A DNA stretch of 64,000 nt from RCIO01 sp965232405 (lineage in GTDB: Bacteria; Pseudomonadota; Alphaproteobacteria; Rhizobiales; Rhizobiaceae), in assembly GCA_965232405.1 (NCBI GenBank), contig OZ246966.1, forward strand, positions 3,162,001-3,226,000. The letters are read 5' to 3'. The notes under the pieces were generated by a model that saw nothing but the letters and a program-made list of their open reading frames with translations, was not told the DNA's origin and searched no databases. Each line of letters starts with the position of its first letter. Positions within the stretch are counted from its first letter, which is position 1. Of the stretch, positions 8,969 through 16,759 are shown in pieces. The position numbers and the translations under genes are program-made.

Positions 8969-11272
8969 ATGAACGTGATGACGCCGAAATTCGGAATGGG
9001 CGCTTCTGTCCTCCGCAAAGAGGACAATGTCTTCCTGTCCGGCCAGGGCCGCTACACCGACGACATAGCGCCGGAGGGTGTTGTGCATGGGTATGTGCTG
9101 CGCTCGCCGATCGCCAAGGGAGCGTTTTCCATCACCTCTGTTGAAGAGGCGAAGAATGCTCCGGGTGTGCACCTGGTGCTGACCGGCGCAGACGTCACGC
9201 ACCTCAAGGATCTCGCAACGCCCGCCATGCTGCCTTCGGTGGACGGCAAGCGCGCGCCGACGCGCGACATCCCTATTCTGTGCAGGGACCGGGTCAACCA
9301 TGTCGGTGACGCCGTTGCCTTCATCGTTGCCGACAGCCGCGAGCTGGCGCAGGACGCAGCCGAACTGATCGAGATCGATTTCGAGCCGGAAGAGGCAGCT
9401 GCGGTAACGAAGACAGCGCTGGACGATGGCACGCCGCTTGTGTGGCCCGAACTCGGTTCCAACAAGGCATTCGAATACCATCTTGGCGATAAGTCGAAGA
9501 CCGACGAGGCCTTCGCCGCCGCCAGCCACGTGACGAAGATTGCCTTCGTCAACAACCGGCTGGTGTGCAACTACATGGAGCCGCGCGCCGCAATCGGCGA
9601 ATGGGTTGCGGATGAGGACCGCTTCCTGCTGACAACCGGCACGCAGGGCGTGCATGGCGTGCAGGGTATCGTCGCGCCGGCCATGGGCATCGAGCCATCG
9701 CAATTGCGTGTCGTCACGCCTGACGTTGGCGGCGGGTTCGGGCCCAAGAGCTTCGTCTATCGCGAATATCTGCTCGTGCTGGAAGCTGCCAAACGCGTCG
9801 GCCGGCCGGTCAAGTGGACCGGCGACCGTTCCGAACATTTCCTCGAAGACGCCCAGGGCCGTGACTACTGGGTCGAAGCGGAAATGGCGATGGACGACAA
9901 TGCGCGCTTCCTTGGTGTGCGCATCATGATCAAGGCCAATATCGGCGCTTACTGCCACCAGTTCGGGCCGTTCATTCCGCATATGGGCGCCACGATGACG
10001 ACCGGCGTTTATGACATCGGGCCGATCGACGTGAGCATATTCGGTATCTACACCAACACGGTTCCGGTCGATGCCTATCGCGGCGCCGGCCGTCCAGAGG
10101 CGGCATTCCTGATCGAGAAGCTGGCCGACGCCTGCGCCCGCGACATGGGGCTTTCGCCCGACGAGATCAGGGCGCGCAACTTCATCAAGCCGGAACAGTT
10201 TCCCTACACGACCCCGACCGGCCGCAAATACGACGTCGGCGAGTTCGAAGGCCACATGCGTCAGGCAATGGAACGTGCCGACTGGGCCGGCTTCGACAAG
10301 CGGCTTGCGCAGTCGAAGGCTGACGGAAAAATCCGCGGCATCGGCATGGCGACCTATATCGAGGCCTGTGCCTTTGCCGGTTCGGAGCCTGCCAAGGTAA
10401 AGCTTGAGGACGACGGCTCCGTCACGATCTTCATCGGCACACAGTCGAACGGTCAGGGCCATGCTACGGCCTATGCGCAGCTGGTCGCCGACAAGCTGAA
10501 CACCGATATTTCCAACATCAACCTGCGCCAGGGCGACACCGACGAACTGGCGAAGGGTGGCGGCACCGGCGGTTCGCGCTCAATCCCGCTGGGTGGCGTG
10601 TCTGCAGCACGCGCCGGCGAGAACCTTGCGGAAAAGATACGGAAGATCGCAGCCGACGAACTGGAAACCGCCGAGGCCGATATCGAACTCGCCGACGGCG
10701 TCGCCCGCGTGGTCGGCACCGACCGTACGGTCAGCTTCGCCGACATCGCCAAGGCGGCCGGTTCGCCTGACGATGTCACCGGCCTTGGCGACTATGTACA
10801 GGACGAGGCGACCTATCCGAACGGCACTCATATCTGCGAAGTGGAGATCGATCCGGCGACCGGCGGCCTGGAGGTTGTCGGTTACACGATCGTCGATGAT
10901 TTCGGAGCGACGGTGAACCCGATCCTGCTGGCCGGGCAGATCCATGGCGGCGTGATTCAGGGGCTCGGCCAGGCGTTGACGGAAGACGCGATCTATTCCG
11001 AAGACGGACAGCTCGTTACCGCGAGCTTCATGGACTACGCCATGCCGCGGGCCGATCTCACGCCGTTCATTCATTTCGAGACCCGCAACGTACCGTCGAC
11101 CACCAACGCAATGGGGATCAAGGGCGCGGGCGAGGCCGGCACGATCGGCGCGGCACCGGCCGCGATCAATGCGGTTACCGATGCGCTTTACCGCGCATAT
11201 GGCATCGACCATATCGAGATGCCGGCAACGCCGCAGCGCATCTGGCAGGCGATCCACGACAAGACCGCATAA
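8969..11272 (+). CDS. Xanthine dehydrogenase-family molybdopterin-binding large subunit
   Basis: A 767-residue molybdenum hydroxylase large subunit (aldehyde oxidase/xanthine dehydrogenase a/b hammerhead domain followed by two molybdopterin-binding domains). Recognisable elements are GRYTDDI near the N terminus, the GGGFGPK cofactor loop, AYRGAGRPEA at the active-site loop, GTQSNGQGHATAYAQ, and KGAGEAGTIGA holding the catalytic glutamate. The loop is not the AYxCSFR of Mo-Cu CO dehydrogenase, so it should not be called CoxL in the strict sense. The substrate is unknown. ATG at 8969 is chosen because the family alignment begins there; an upstream in-frame ATG at 8891 would add 26 unrelated residues. 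No FAD-binding or 2Fe-2S subunit gene lies next to it. Confidence 0.85.
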   Translation: MNVMTPKFGMGASVLRKEDNVFLSGQGRYTDDIAPEGVVHGYVLRSPIAKGAFSITSVEEAKNAPGVHLVLTGADVTHLKDLATPAMLPSVDGKRAPTRDIPILCRDRVNHVGDAVAFIVADSRELAQDAAELIEIDFEPEEAAAVTKTALDDGTPLVWPELGSNKAFEYHLGDKSKTDEAFAAASHVTKIAFVNNRLVCNYMEPRAAIGEWVADEDRFLLTTGTQGVHGVQGIVAPAMGIEPSQLRVVTPDVGGGFGPKSFVYREYLLVLEAAKRVGRPVKWTGDRSEHFLEDAQGRDYWVEAEMAMDDNARFLGVRIMIKANIGAYCHQFGPFIPHMGATMTTGVYDIGPIDVSIFGIYTNTVPVDAYRGAGRPEAAFLIEKLADACARDMGLSPDEIRARNFIKPEQFPYTTPTGRKYDVGEFEGHMRQAMERADWAGFDKRLAQSKADGKIRGIGMATYIEACAFAGSEPAKVKLEDDGSVTIFIGTQSNGQGHATAYAQLVADKLNTDISNINLRQGDTDELAKGGGTGGSRSIPLGGVSAARAGENLAEKIRKIAADELETAEADIELADGVARVVGTDRTVSFADIAKAAGSPDDVTGLGDYVQDEATYPNGTHICEVEIDPATGGLEVVGYTIVDDFGATVNPILLAGQIHGGVIQGLGQALTEDAIYSEDGQLVTASFMDYAMPRADLTPFIHFETRNVPSTTNAMGIKGAGEAGTIGAAPAAINAVTDALYRAYGIDHIEMPATPQRIWQAIHDKTA

Positions 11273-11317
11273 CAGGCCGCGCCGCCACGACGGGCGGCGC
11301 CAAGGGAACCAGACGAA

Positions 11318-12274
11318 ATGACGAGTTCGGGCGCGCGCGACACCGCAACGGCACTGCGCCCCGCATTCGGCATTTTGCTCAAGGTCGTTTCGGTCGCCAT
11401 CTTCGTTGGCATGTCCACGCTGATAAAGTCGACTGGCGCTGTGCCTGCCGGACAGATCGTCTTTTTCCGTTCCGCCTTCGCCATCATCCCGATCCTGATC
11501 TTCCTGGCCTTTCGCCGTGAACTGGCGACGGCGTTTCGCACCAGCCGGCCGGCGAGCCATGTCATCCGTGGGCTGGTCGGCGTAAGCGCGATGGGCCTCG
11601 GCTTTTTCGGCCTGACGCTGCTGCCGCTGCCGGAGGTGATCATGCTGGGTTACGCCCAGCCCCTGATGGTGGTGGCGCTCAGCGCGCTGGTCCTCGGTGA
11701 GACCGTGCGGCTGTTTCGTTGGTCGGCCGTATTCATCGGCCTTGCGGGCGTCTTGATAATCATCTGGCCGCGACTGACCTTGCTGACAGGTGAAGCGCCG
11801 TTGGCGCAGGGCGAGGCGATAGGCGTGGTTGCGGTTCTCTTGTCGGCGGTTTTCGCCGCGTTTGCGGCAATCCTAGTTCGCCGGCTGGTCAAGACGGAAC
11901 CATCGGCAACCATCGTCTTGTGGTTCTCGCTGACTGCGAGCGTAATAGCGCTGGGCACTCTGCCGTTCGGCTGGATTGCGCTCAGCAACTGGCAGTTATT
12001 TGCGCTGATCGCGGCTGGCTTCAGTGGCGGTATTGGCCAGATCCTGATGACGGAGAGTTATCGCCATGCCGAGATATCGACCATCGCACCGTTCGAATAC
12101 ACGTCGATGATCCTCGGCATCATCTCCGGCTACCTGTTCTTCGGCGACCTTCCCACCGCCAACATGATTGTCGGCGGCCTCATAGTTGTCGGGGCAGGCA
12201 TATTCATCATCTGGCGCGAGCACAGGCTGGGGCTGGAGCGCGGCAAGGCGCGCCGGCTTACCCCGCCGCAGTAG
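11318..12274 (+). CDS. DMT-superfamily (EamA) permease
   Basis: A 318-residue inner-membrane protein with about ten hydrophobic helices arranged as two EamA repeats. The last helix ends in the usual basic tail (WREHRLGLERGKARR). Such proteins export or exchange small metabolites, but no substrate can be read from sequence. A good ribosome site (AAGGGA) lies about 10 bases before the ATG. It begins 45 bases after the molybdoenzyme gene on the same strand and may be co-transcribed with it. Its 3' end overlaps the convergent tetR gene by 17 bases. Confidence 0.85.
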   Translation: MTSSGARDTATALRPAFGILLKVVSVAIFVGMSTLIKSTGAVPAGQIVFFRSAFAIIPILIFLAFRRELATAFRTSRPASHVIRGLVGVSAMGLGFFGLTLLPLPEVIMLGYAQPLMVVALSALVLGETVRLFRWSAVFIGLAGVLIIIWPRLTLLTGEAPLAQGEAIGVVAVLLSAVFAAFAAILVRRLVKTEPSATIVLWFSLTASVIALGTLPFGWIALSNWQLFALIAAGFSGGIGQILMTESYRHAEISTIAPFEYTSMILGIISGYLFFGDLPTANMIVGGLIVVGAGIFIIWREHRLGLERGKARRLTPPQ

Positions 12275-12866
12275 GGGCACCTTCGCTCCATATGCTTGTC
12301 GCAGTCGAATGCGCCGCCTCCCGTACTTCCTCGGCAATCGCCGATTTCGGCAGCGTGCGGGCGAGGATCATACCGCCGACACAAAGTGCCGTCAGCGACA
12401 GCGCCCGTTGCCGTCTGTCAGCCTCGTCCCCTTCGAGGTTGTTCTCGAAGAGCCAGGTCATCGCTTCTACGAGGACGCGATAGGATTCTCGCACGCGCTC
12501 TCCGGCGCGCGCCGCATCGGTCGCATACGCTATCAGCGGACATTGACCGTCGAGGTCGTCGAGGTGCCTGCGCGACAGATAGGCATCGACCATGCGCTGG
12601 GCCATCAGAGCCTGTTGAGCCTGCGGGTCTATGCCCTCATCTGCTCGCCACTGTGCGCCCCGGCCATCCAGAAAGCTCGCCATTGCCTCGGCGAAGAGCT
12701 CTTCCTTGCACGAGAAATGGGCGTAGAATCCGCCCCGCGTCAGGCTCGCCTCTGCCATCACCTGGTCGATCGTGACGCGATCGTAGCCGTATCTGTTGAA
12801 CAGGATACGCGCCGCCTCCAGGATGCGCGAACGCGTGCGTTGCTTGTGGTCCTTGGCATAAGGCAT
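12258..12866 (-). CDS. TetR-family transcriptional repressor
   Basis: A 202-residue regulator. The N-terminal helix-turn-helix contains RILEAARILFNRYGYD and the recognition region LTRGGFYAHF, followed by a helical ligand domain with the LxA/YATDAARAG region seen in TetR_C proteins. ATG at 12866 is preferred: the longer reading back to 12980 would run through the palindromic operator at 12908-12929 and into the divergent gene's leader. It is transcribed away from the YCII and MAPEG genes, which are its likely targets. The ligand is unknown. Confidence 0.88.
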   Translation of the reverse strand: MPYAKDHKQRTRSRILEAARILFNRYGYDRVTIDQVMAEASLTRGGFYAHFSCKEELFAEAMASFLDGRGAQWRADEGIDPQAQQALMAQRMVDAYLSRRHLDDLDGQCPLIAYATDAARAGERVRESYRVLVEAMTWLFENNLEGDEADRRQRALSLTALCVGGMILARTLPKSAIAEEVREAAHSTATSIWSEGAPTAAG

Positions 12867-12907
12867 GGCGTTCCTCACGGTTTTGGCAGGAACATAACAC
12901 CGAGTCT

Positions 12908-12929
12908 GAATATGTTCTTGAACATATTC
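12908..12929. promoter_or_regulatory. Perfect 10+2+10 palindrome, TetR operator candidate
   Basis: GAATATGTTC, a TT spacer, then GAACATATTC form a perfect inverted repeat. It sits in the spacer between tetR (start 12866) and the divergent YCII gene (start 12974). Its symmetry and location fit an operator controlling both genes. Its A+T content stands out from the flanks. Confidence 0.75.
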
Positions 12930-12973
12930 TGTCGGGCCGCATGGTGGCCGCCTAGCAACTGAGGAGACATGCA

Positions 12974-13279
12974 ATGTCACGTTTCATTTTGGCCTTTCGC
13001 GGCGGAATGCCGAGCAGCCCCGAGGAGGGGCAAAAGATGATGGCCGACTGGAATTCATGGATGGACGACCTCGGGTCGGCATTGGTCGATAAGGGCGCCG
13101 GTTTTGGGAAGTCGCGCTTCCTGGAAGCGCCCGACAGGGAAGCCAAGGCAGGCGATCCGCTTTCCGGCTATTCGGTGGTTGAGGCCTTGGACATCGAGGC
13201 GGCGCTGGACATGGCGCGCAAGAACCCGATCTTCCGCCTTGGCGGCACGATCGAAGTCGCCGAAGCGATGGAGATGTAG
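12974..13279 (+). CDS. YCII-domain protein
   Basis: A 101-residue cytoplasmic protein of the YciI/dimeric alpha-beta barrel class (MSRFILAFRGGMP at the start; SVVEALDIEAALDMARKNP and GGTIEVAEAMEM at the end). These proteins are often encoded next to regulators and may be small enzymes, but the reaction is unknown. The gene follows the palindromic operator and is followed 2 bases later by the MAPEG gene, so the two are a probable operon under the divergent TetR. Confidence 0.8.
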   Translation: MSRFILAFRGGMPSSPEEGQKMMADWNSWMDDLGSALVDKGAGFGKSRFLEAPDREAKAGDPLSGYSVVEALDIEAALDMARKNPIFRLGGTIEVAEAMEM

Positions 13280-13281
13280 GT

Positions 13282-13677
13282 GTGGTGATCCCGGCGACCC
13301 TACTGCCTGTAACGCTGACTTTCATCGCCGTCTCTGCCGCCACCCTCATGCCATTCACCGCGTGGATAGGGCTCTATCGCGGCAAGACCGGAATATTACG
13401 TGGGGACGGCGGCGACCCTGCCTTGTTCAAGCGGATCAGGGTGCATGGCAACTTTGTCGAGAATGCCCCGTTGGTTGCGTTGTCGATGGCCGGAGCGGAA
13501 TCGCTGGGGCTGGACGCGCTGTGGCTCTGGGCGGGATTTGCCTCGTTCTTCGTCGGACGGGTGATGCATTTTGTGCTCTATGACAGCAAGCTGCGCGGCA
13601 CGACGCTGGCTCTGACGACATTCCCCGCTCTGGCATGGGGCGTCTGGATTCTTTGGCGGGTCTGGTTCGCGGCCTGA
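13282..13677 (+). CDS. MAPEG-family membrane protein
   Basis: A 131-residue protein with four hydrophobic helices and the family pattern RVHGNFVENAPLV (helix 2 region with the conserved Asn-Glu-x-x-P) and GRVMHFVLY. MAPEG proteins include glutathione S-transferase-like membrane enzymes of eicosanoid and xenobiotic metabolism; bacterial members are mostly uncharacterised. The start is GTG at 13282, just after the YCII stop (an adjacent GTG at 13285 is equally possible). Linkage to a TetR repressor suggests induction by a small hydrophobic compound. Confidence 0.82.
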   Translation: MVIPATLLPVTLTFIAVSAATLMPFTAWIGLYRGKTGILRGDGGDPALFKRIRVHGNFVENAPLVALSMAGAESLGLDALWLWAGFASFFVGRVMHFVLYDSKLRGTTLALTTFPALAWGVWILWRVWFAA

Positions 13678-13704
13678 CGTCTCGTTTTCGGACCGGACAG
13701 GTGA

Positions 13705-14496
13705 TCACTGCCTGTCCATGACGAAGGCCCGTGTCGCGTCGTCGGCCGGGAAGAACGTCTCGATCGCCAGTTCGGAAAGCGTCACGTCGAGTGGCGTTCC
13801 GAACACGGTGATCGTTGACAGGAATGACAGGCGCGTGCCGCCGAGGTTGAATTCGAGCGGCACGGCGATGTCGTTGCCTGAGTGCTTCGGCCTGCGTCCG
13901 GCTGAAAACCCGCCGGGATAGCCGCGCAGTTCTTCTTCCAGCGCGTGCAATTCCTCGTCCGCATACTGGTCGTTCAGGCGCGACAGCCTGTCGAGCAGGT
14001 GTTCGCGCCATTCAGCCAGATTGCCGATCATCGGCGCCAGACCCTGTGGATGCAGGCTGAGCCGCAACACGTTGATTGGCGGTTCCAGCAGGGACTTGTC
14101 CTGCACCAGCGCAAGGAACGCCTGCGTCGCTTTGTTGCCAAGCACAAGGTTCCAGTGCCGGTCGACGGCGATTGCCGGGTTGGGCTCGTGCGCGGCAAGC
14201 ACGGCCTGAACGGCATCCAGCGCTGGCATGAACTCTTCGCTGTCGATTGCGCGCTCACCGAATGAGGGCGCGAAGCCGGCAGCCACCAGCAGCCTGTTGC
14301 GCTGGCGCAGCGGCATGTCGAGCCGGTCCGAAATCGTCAGCGCCATGTTGCGCGACGGCCGCGAGCGGCCGCTCTCCAGAAAAGAAAGATGCCGCTGCGA
14401 GATTTCGGCTTCCAACGCGAGGTCGAGCTGGCTCATGCGCCGCCTCTTGCGCCATTCGCGGATGATCGTGCCGGGTGAAGTCGCTGTTTCGCTCAT
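13705..14496 (-). CDS. XRE-family regulator with MmyB-type ligand domain
   Basis: A 263-residue transcription factor. The N-terminal helix-turn-helix covers about residues 9-63 (MSQLDLALEAEISQRHLSFL, then ESGRSRPSR). The remaining part is the MmyB-like domain, a PAS-like fold with AVDRHWNLVLGN and the region LRLSLHPQGLAP. Members of this family often control a divergent gene. Here the divergent neighbour is a small membrane protein, and an inverted repeat lies between them. The ligand is unknown; fatty acids have been proposed for the family. Confidence 0.88.
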   Translation of the reverse strand: MSETATSPGTIIREWRKRRRMSQLDLALEAEISQRHLSFLESGRSRPSRNMALTISDRLDMPLRQRNRLLVAAGFAPSFGERAIDSEEFMPALDAVQAVLAAHEPNPAIAVDRHWNLVLGNKATQAFLALVQDKSLLEPPINVLRLSLHPQGLAPMIGNLAEWREHLLDRLSRLNDQYADEELHALEEELRGYPGGFSAGRRPKHSGNDIAVPLEFNLGGTRLSFLSTITVFGTPLDVTLSELAIETFFPADDATRAFVMDRQ

Positions 14497-14529
14497 GCCG
14501 CGATCTTATCCGATCCCGTATCAGTCTCC

Positions 14530-14546
14530 ATTACCTCAGCGGTAAT
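14530..14546. promoter_or_regulatory. Inverted repeat between xre and membrane protein gene
   Basis: ATTACC, five bases, then GGTAAT: perfect 6-base arms located 34 bases upstream of the XRE start and 74 bases upstream of the divergent membrane protein. ATTACCnnnnnGGTAAT is a plausible operator for the MmyB-type regulator. This is inference from position only. Confidence 0.5.
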
Positions 14547-14619
14547 CGCATTCATCCATCACCGCTGCCAGTCTCTGCCCATGCCGGCACAAGCCGGATC
14601 AACGCCAAGGAGGCTAGAC

Positions 14620-15015
14620 ATGACCATTCACATTTCGACCTTTCTGCGCCGCGTGCTGGCGCTCGATGCCGCGACCAGCGGTGTTGCGGCCGTAGCACTC
14701 GTCTTCGCCGCCGGCCCGCTTGCCGAACTGACGGGCCTGCCGCAGCCATTGCTGTTCTGGGCCGGAATCGTGCTGGTGCCGTGGACGGCGGCACTCGCCA
14801 TCTTTTCTTCACGGACGACCATGCCGCGCCTTGCGCTTGTCGACATCGCGGCAATCAACGCGCTTTGGGTCGCCGCCAGCGTCGCATTGCTGGCAACCGG
14901 GTGGGTGTCGCCGAACACATTCGGTATCCTGTTCGTGCTGGCGCAGGCCGCGGGCGTAGCCGTCTATGCGCTCCTGCAGGCGGGTGCCTTGCGGCAGTCA
15001 GCGCAGGCCGCCTGA
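14620..15015 (+). CDS. Small four-helix membrane protein
   Basis: A 131-residue hydrophobic protein with four predicted transmembrane segments (around VAAVALVFAAG, LLFWAGIVLVPWTAALAIF, INALWVAASVALLATGW and LFVLAQAAGVAVYALL). I do not recognise a named family. ATG at 14620 is chosen over the ATG at 14581 because a strong AAGGAGG lies at 14607-14613. It is divergent from the MmyB-type XRE gene and is probably its regulated target. Confidence 0.75.
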   Translation: MTIHISTFLRRVLALDAATSGVAAVALVFAAGPLAELTGLPQPLLFWAGIVLVPWTAALAIFSSRTTMPRLALVDIAAINALWVAASVALLATGWVSPNTFGILFVLAQAAGVAVYALLQAGALRQSAQAA

Positions 15016-15054
15016 ACGCCGCCGAACGGGCGGGGCGGTCCGCGTTGCGGGCCG

Positions 15055-15882
15055 CTACTCTTCCGCCTTGAGCCGCAGCTTGATTTCCAGAAAATCGCGC
15101 CATGCGAGCTTCTTGTGCGCCGGATTGCGAAGCAGATAGGCCGGGTGCAGCGTCGGCATGGTGGGAATTTTTGCGCCATCGGCCGTTGCGTGCTCGGCCC
15201 ATTTGCCGCGCATGCGCATAATGCCGGTCTGGGTCTGAAGCAGCAGCTTGGTCGACGGATTGCCGAGCGTGACCAGCACCTTTGGCGCCACCAGTTCGAT
15301 ATGCCGCTCGATGAACGGCCGGCATATCTCCGTTTCAAGCGGCGAGGGGTCCCTGTTCCCCGGCGGCCGCCAGGGTATCACGTTGGAAATGTAAGCGCTC
15401 GTGCGGTCCAGCCCGATTGCCGCCAGCATCCGGTCCAGCAATTGTCCTGACCGGCCAACGAAGGGAAGGCCCTGCAGATCCTCGTCGCGCCCTGGCGCTT
15501 CGCCGACAAACATCACCGGCGCTTGCGGATTGCCATCGGCGAATACGAGATTCTTCGCAGTTGCCTTCAGGTTGCAGCCGTCGAATGCGGCCAGCGCTTC
15601 ATGCAATTCCTCGATTGTCTTTGCCTCGCGGGCCAGCGATCTGGCGCGCATGGCCTGCTGCTCGTCCGGCACGGCGGCCGGCGTGCGCTGAGGCGGTGCC
15701 GGCTGCGCAGGAGCTGAGCGCGGCGTCGTTTCTGGCCGCGCCATCTGAGCGGGTGCGGGCTTTGCCTGCTCGGCAAACCGGTCCACGGGTTCGTCCGTCA
15801 GCGGCTCGTCGTGCCCCGCATCGGCGTAGAAACGCAGAAGTTCTTCGGTGTTCACAGGGTGTTTGGCATCCGGCAGCGGCAT
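15055..15882 (-). CDS. Uracil-DNA glycosylase, family-4-like
   Basis: A 275-residue DNA repair enzyme that should excise uracil from DNA. It carries motif A GEAPGRDED, the region GLPFVGRSGQLLDRML, NVIPWRPPGNRDPSP and motif B HPAYLLRNP. Classical family-4 enzymes hold a 4Fe-4S cluster with four cysteines. Here only two remain (in FDGCNLK and EICRPF): the CxxC pair has one Cys and the cysteine before RPP is Trp. The N-terminal 85 residues are Ala/Pro/Gln-rich and poorly conserved. ATG at 15882 begins MPLPDAKHPVNTEELLRFY; the longer frame upstream is the shadow of the next gene. Confidence 0.85.
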   Translation of the reverse strand: MPLPDAKHPVNTEELLRFYADAGHDEPLTDEPVDRFAEQAKPAPAQMARPETTPRSAPAQPAPPQRTPAAVPDEQQAMRARSLAREAKTIEELHEALAAFDGCNLKATAKNLVFADGNPQAPVMFVGEAPGRDEDLQGLPFVGRSGQLLDRMLAAIGLDRTSAYISNVIPWRPPGNRDPSPLETEICRPFIERHIELVAPKVLVTLGNPSTKLLLQTQTGIMRMRGKWAEHATADGAKIPTMPTLHPAYLLRNPAHKKLAWRDFLEIKLRLKAEE

Positions 15883-15928
15883 TGCGGCACAATCCTGCCG
15901 CCAGCCTCCGATTGCAAGCCTGCGACGG

Positions 15929-16522
15929 TCAGGAAAACGGCACCAGCGGGTCCTGCACGAGGAAGAAGCGCTCCGTCGGCGTGAAGTCGGAGATGAAGAA
16001 GCGGAATGTCGCCCGTTCTGCCGGATCGACATGCCCGTCGACGAACTCCAGCCGGTCATAGGGCTCGAACAGCCGCTCATAGGTGGCGAAACGGTCCATG
16101 CCGATCGTGTCGCTGGTGGTGCGGCGCTGGTCGAAGGAAAGCCCGTCGCCGAATGTGCTGGGTTGCCCGCGTATTTCCTGCAATTCGAACCCGAATCCGA
16201 TCCAGGGCAGCCCGCTGCCATTCACCGTCACCACGTTGAGATGCATGGTTCCCGTCACCCATTCGCCTGGCTTGCCGGCAGTGTTGACCGGTCGCGTGGC
16301 GTGGATCGTCAGTGTTACGGGGCTTGCCGACGAAAGCTCCTGCACGACCACGAACGGATCGTCATTTGTACCGATGCCCGACACGGACCGGATGCTGAAT
16401 CCGCCCAACTCGTCGGAAAACGCGTAGGCGCCGGAATGCCAGCGCCCGTCATCCGCCGGCTCTGCAAAGGCGTCCGGCGCGCACAACAGCAGCGCAAAAA
16501 GTGTCGCCCAATATCGCGCCAT
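15929..16522 (-). CDS. Periplasmic protein of unknown function
   Basis: A 197-residue protein with a signal peptide (MARYWATLFALLLCAPDAFA, cleavage before EPADD). The mature part is rich in beta-strand-forming residues (FVVVQELSSASPVTLTIHA; WVTGTMHLNVVTVNG) and has no motif I can name. The start at 16522 is chosen because it gives the clean signal peptide; the extra 20 upstream codons look non-native. It lies directly upstream of the glycosylase on the same strand, and a common transcript is possible. Confidence 0.65.
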   Translation of the reverse strand: MARYWATLFALLLCAPDAFAEPADDGRWHSGAYAFSDELGGFSIRSVSGIGTNDDPFVVVQELSSASPVTLTIHATRPVNTAGKPGEWVTGTMHLNVVTVNGSGLPWIGFGFELQEIRGQPSTFGDGLSFDQRRTTSDTIGMDRFATYERLFEPYDRLEFVDGHVDPAERATFRFFISDFTPTERFFLVQDPLVPFS

Positions 16523-16611
16523 GCCGCGACTCCATGTGTTTGGGCGCCAGTATGCCCCGGATCGACGCCACACCGGCATCAAAACCGTTTGAGAATGTGG
16601 ATGGGCGAATT

Positions 16612-16629
16612 GTTGACGTTTACGTCAAC
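16612..16629. promoter_or_regulatory. LiuR-like palindrome in the ETF-QO promoter
   Basis: GTTGACGT, TT, ACGTCAAC is a perfect 8+2+8 palindrome, 131 bases before the ETF-ubiquinone oxidoreductase start. Short-spaced TTGACGTnnACGTCAA-like sites are what I recall for the MerR-family regulator LiuR, which controls branched-chain amino acid catabolism in proteobacteria. ETF-QO takes electrons from isovaleryl-CoA dehydrogenase, so the context fits. No liuR gene is in the window. Confidence 0.6.
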
Positions 16630-16759
16630 GGAATATAGGCCTCGACACTGCCGGTGTGGTCCATACGCGACGCGGAGTTGAAAACGCGGCGTTTCCACTA
16701 TAGCGCTGCCATGACCGGCCGGCGAGCCAGCGGCGCAATGCACGCGAGCGGAGGAATTG

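Noticed and set aside
8642..10462. 606-codon minus-strand frame
   Set aside because: Antisense shadow of the molybdoenzyme gene; the protein is Arg/His-rich with no family pattern.
8969..11272. Call as carbon monoxide dehydrogenase CoxL
   Set aside because: The active-site loop is AYRGAGRPE, not the AYxCSFR of Mo-Cu CO dehydrogenase, and there are no CoxS or CoxM genes.
15882..16221. N-terminal extension of the uracil-DNA glycosylase by 113 residues
   Set aside because: That part is Ser/Arg-rich out-of-frame reading of the neighbouring periplasmic protein gene.
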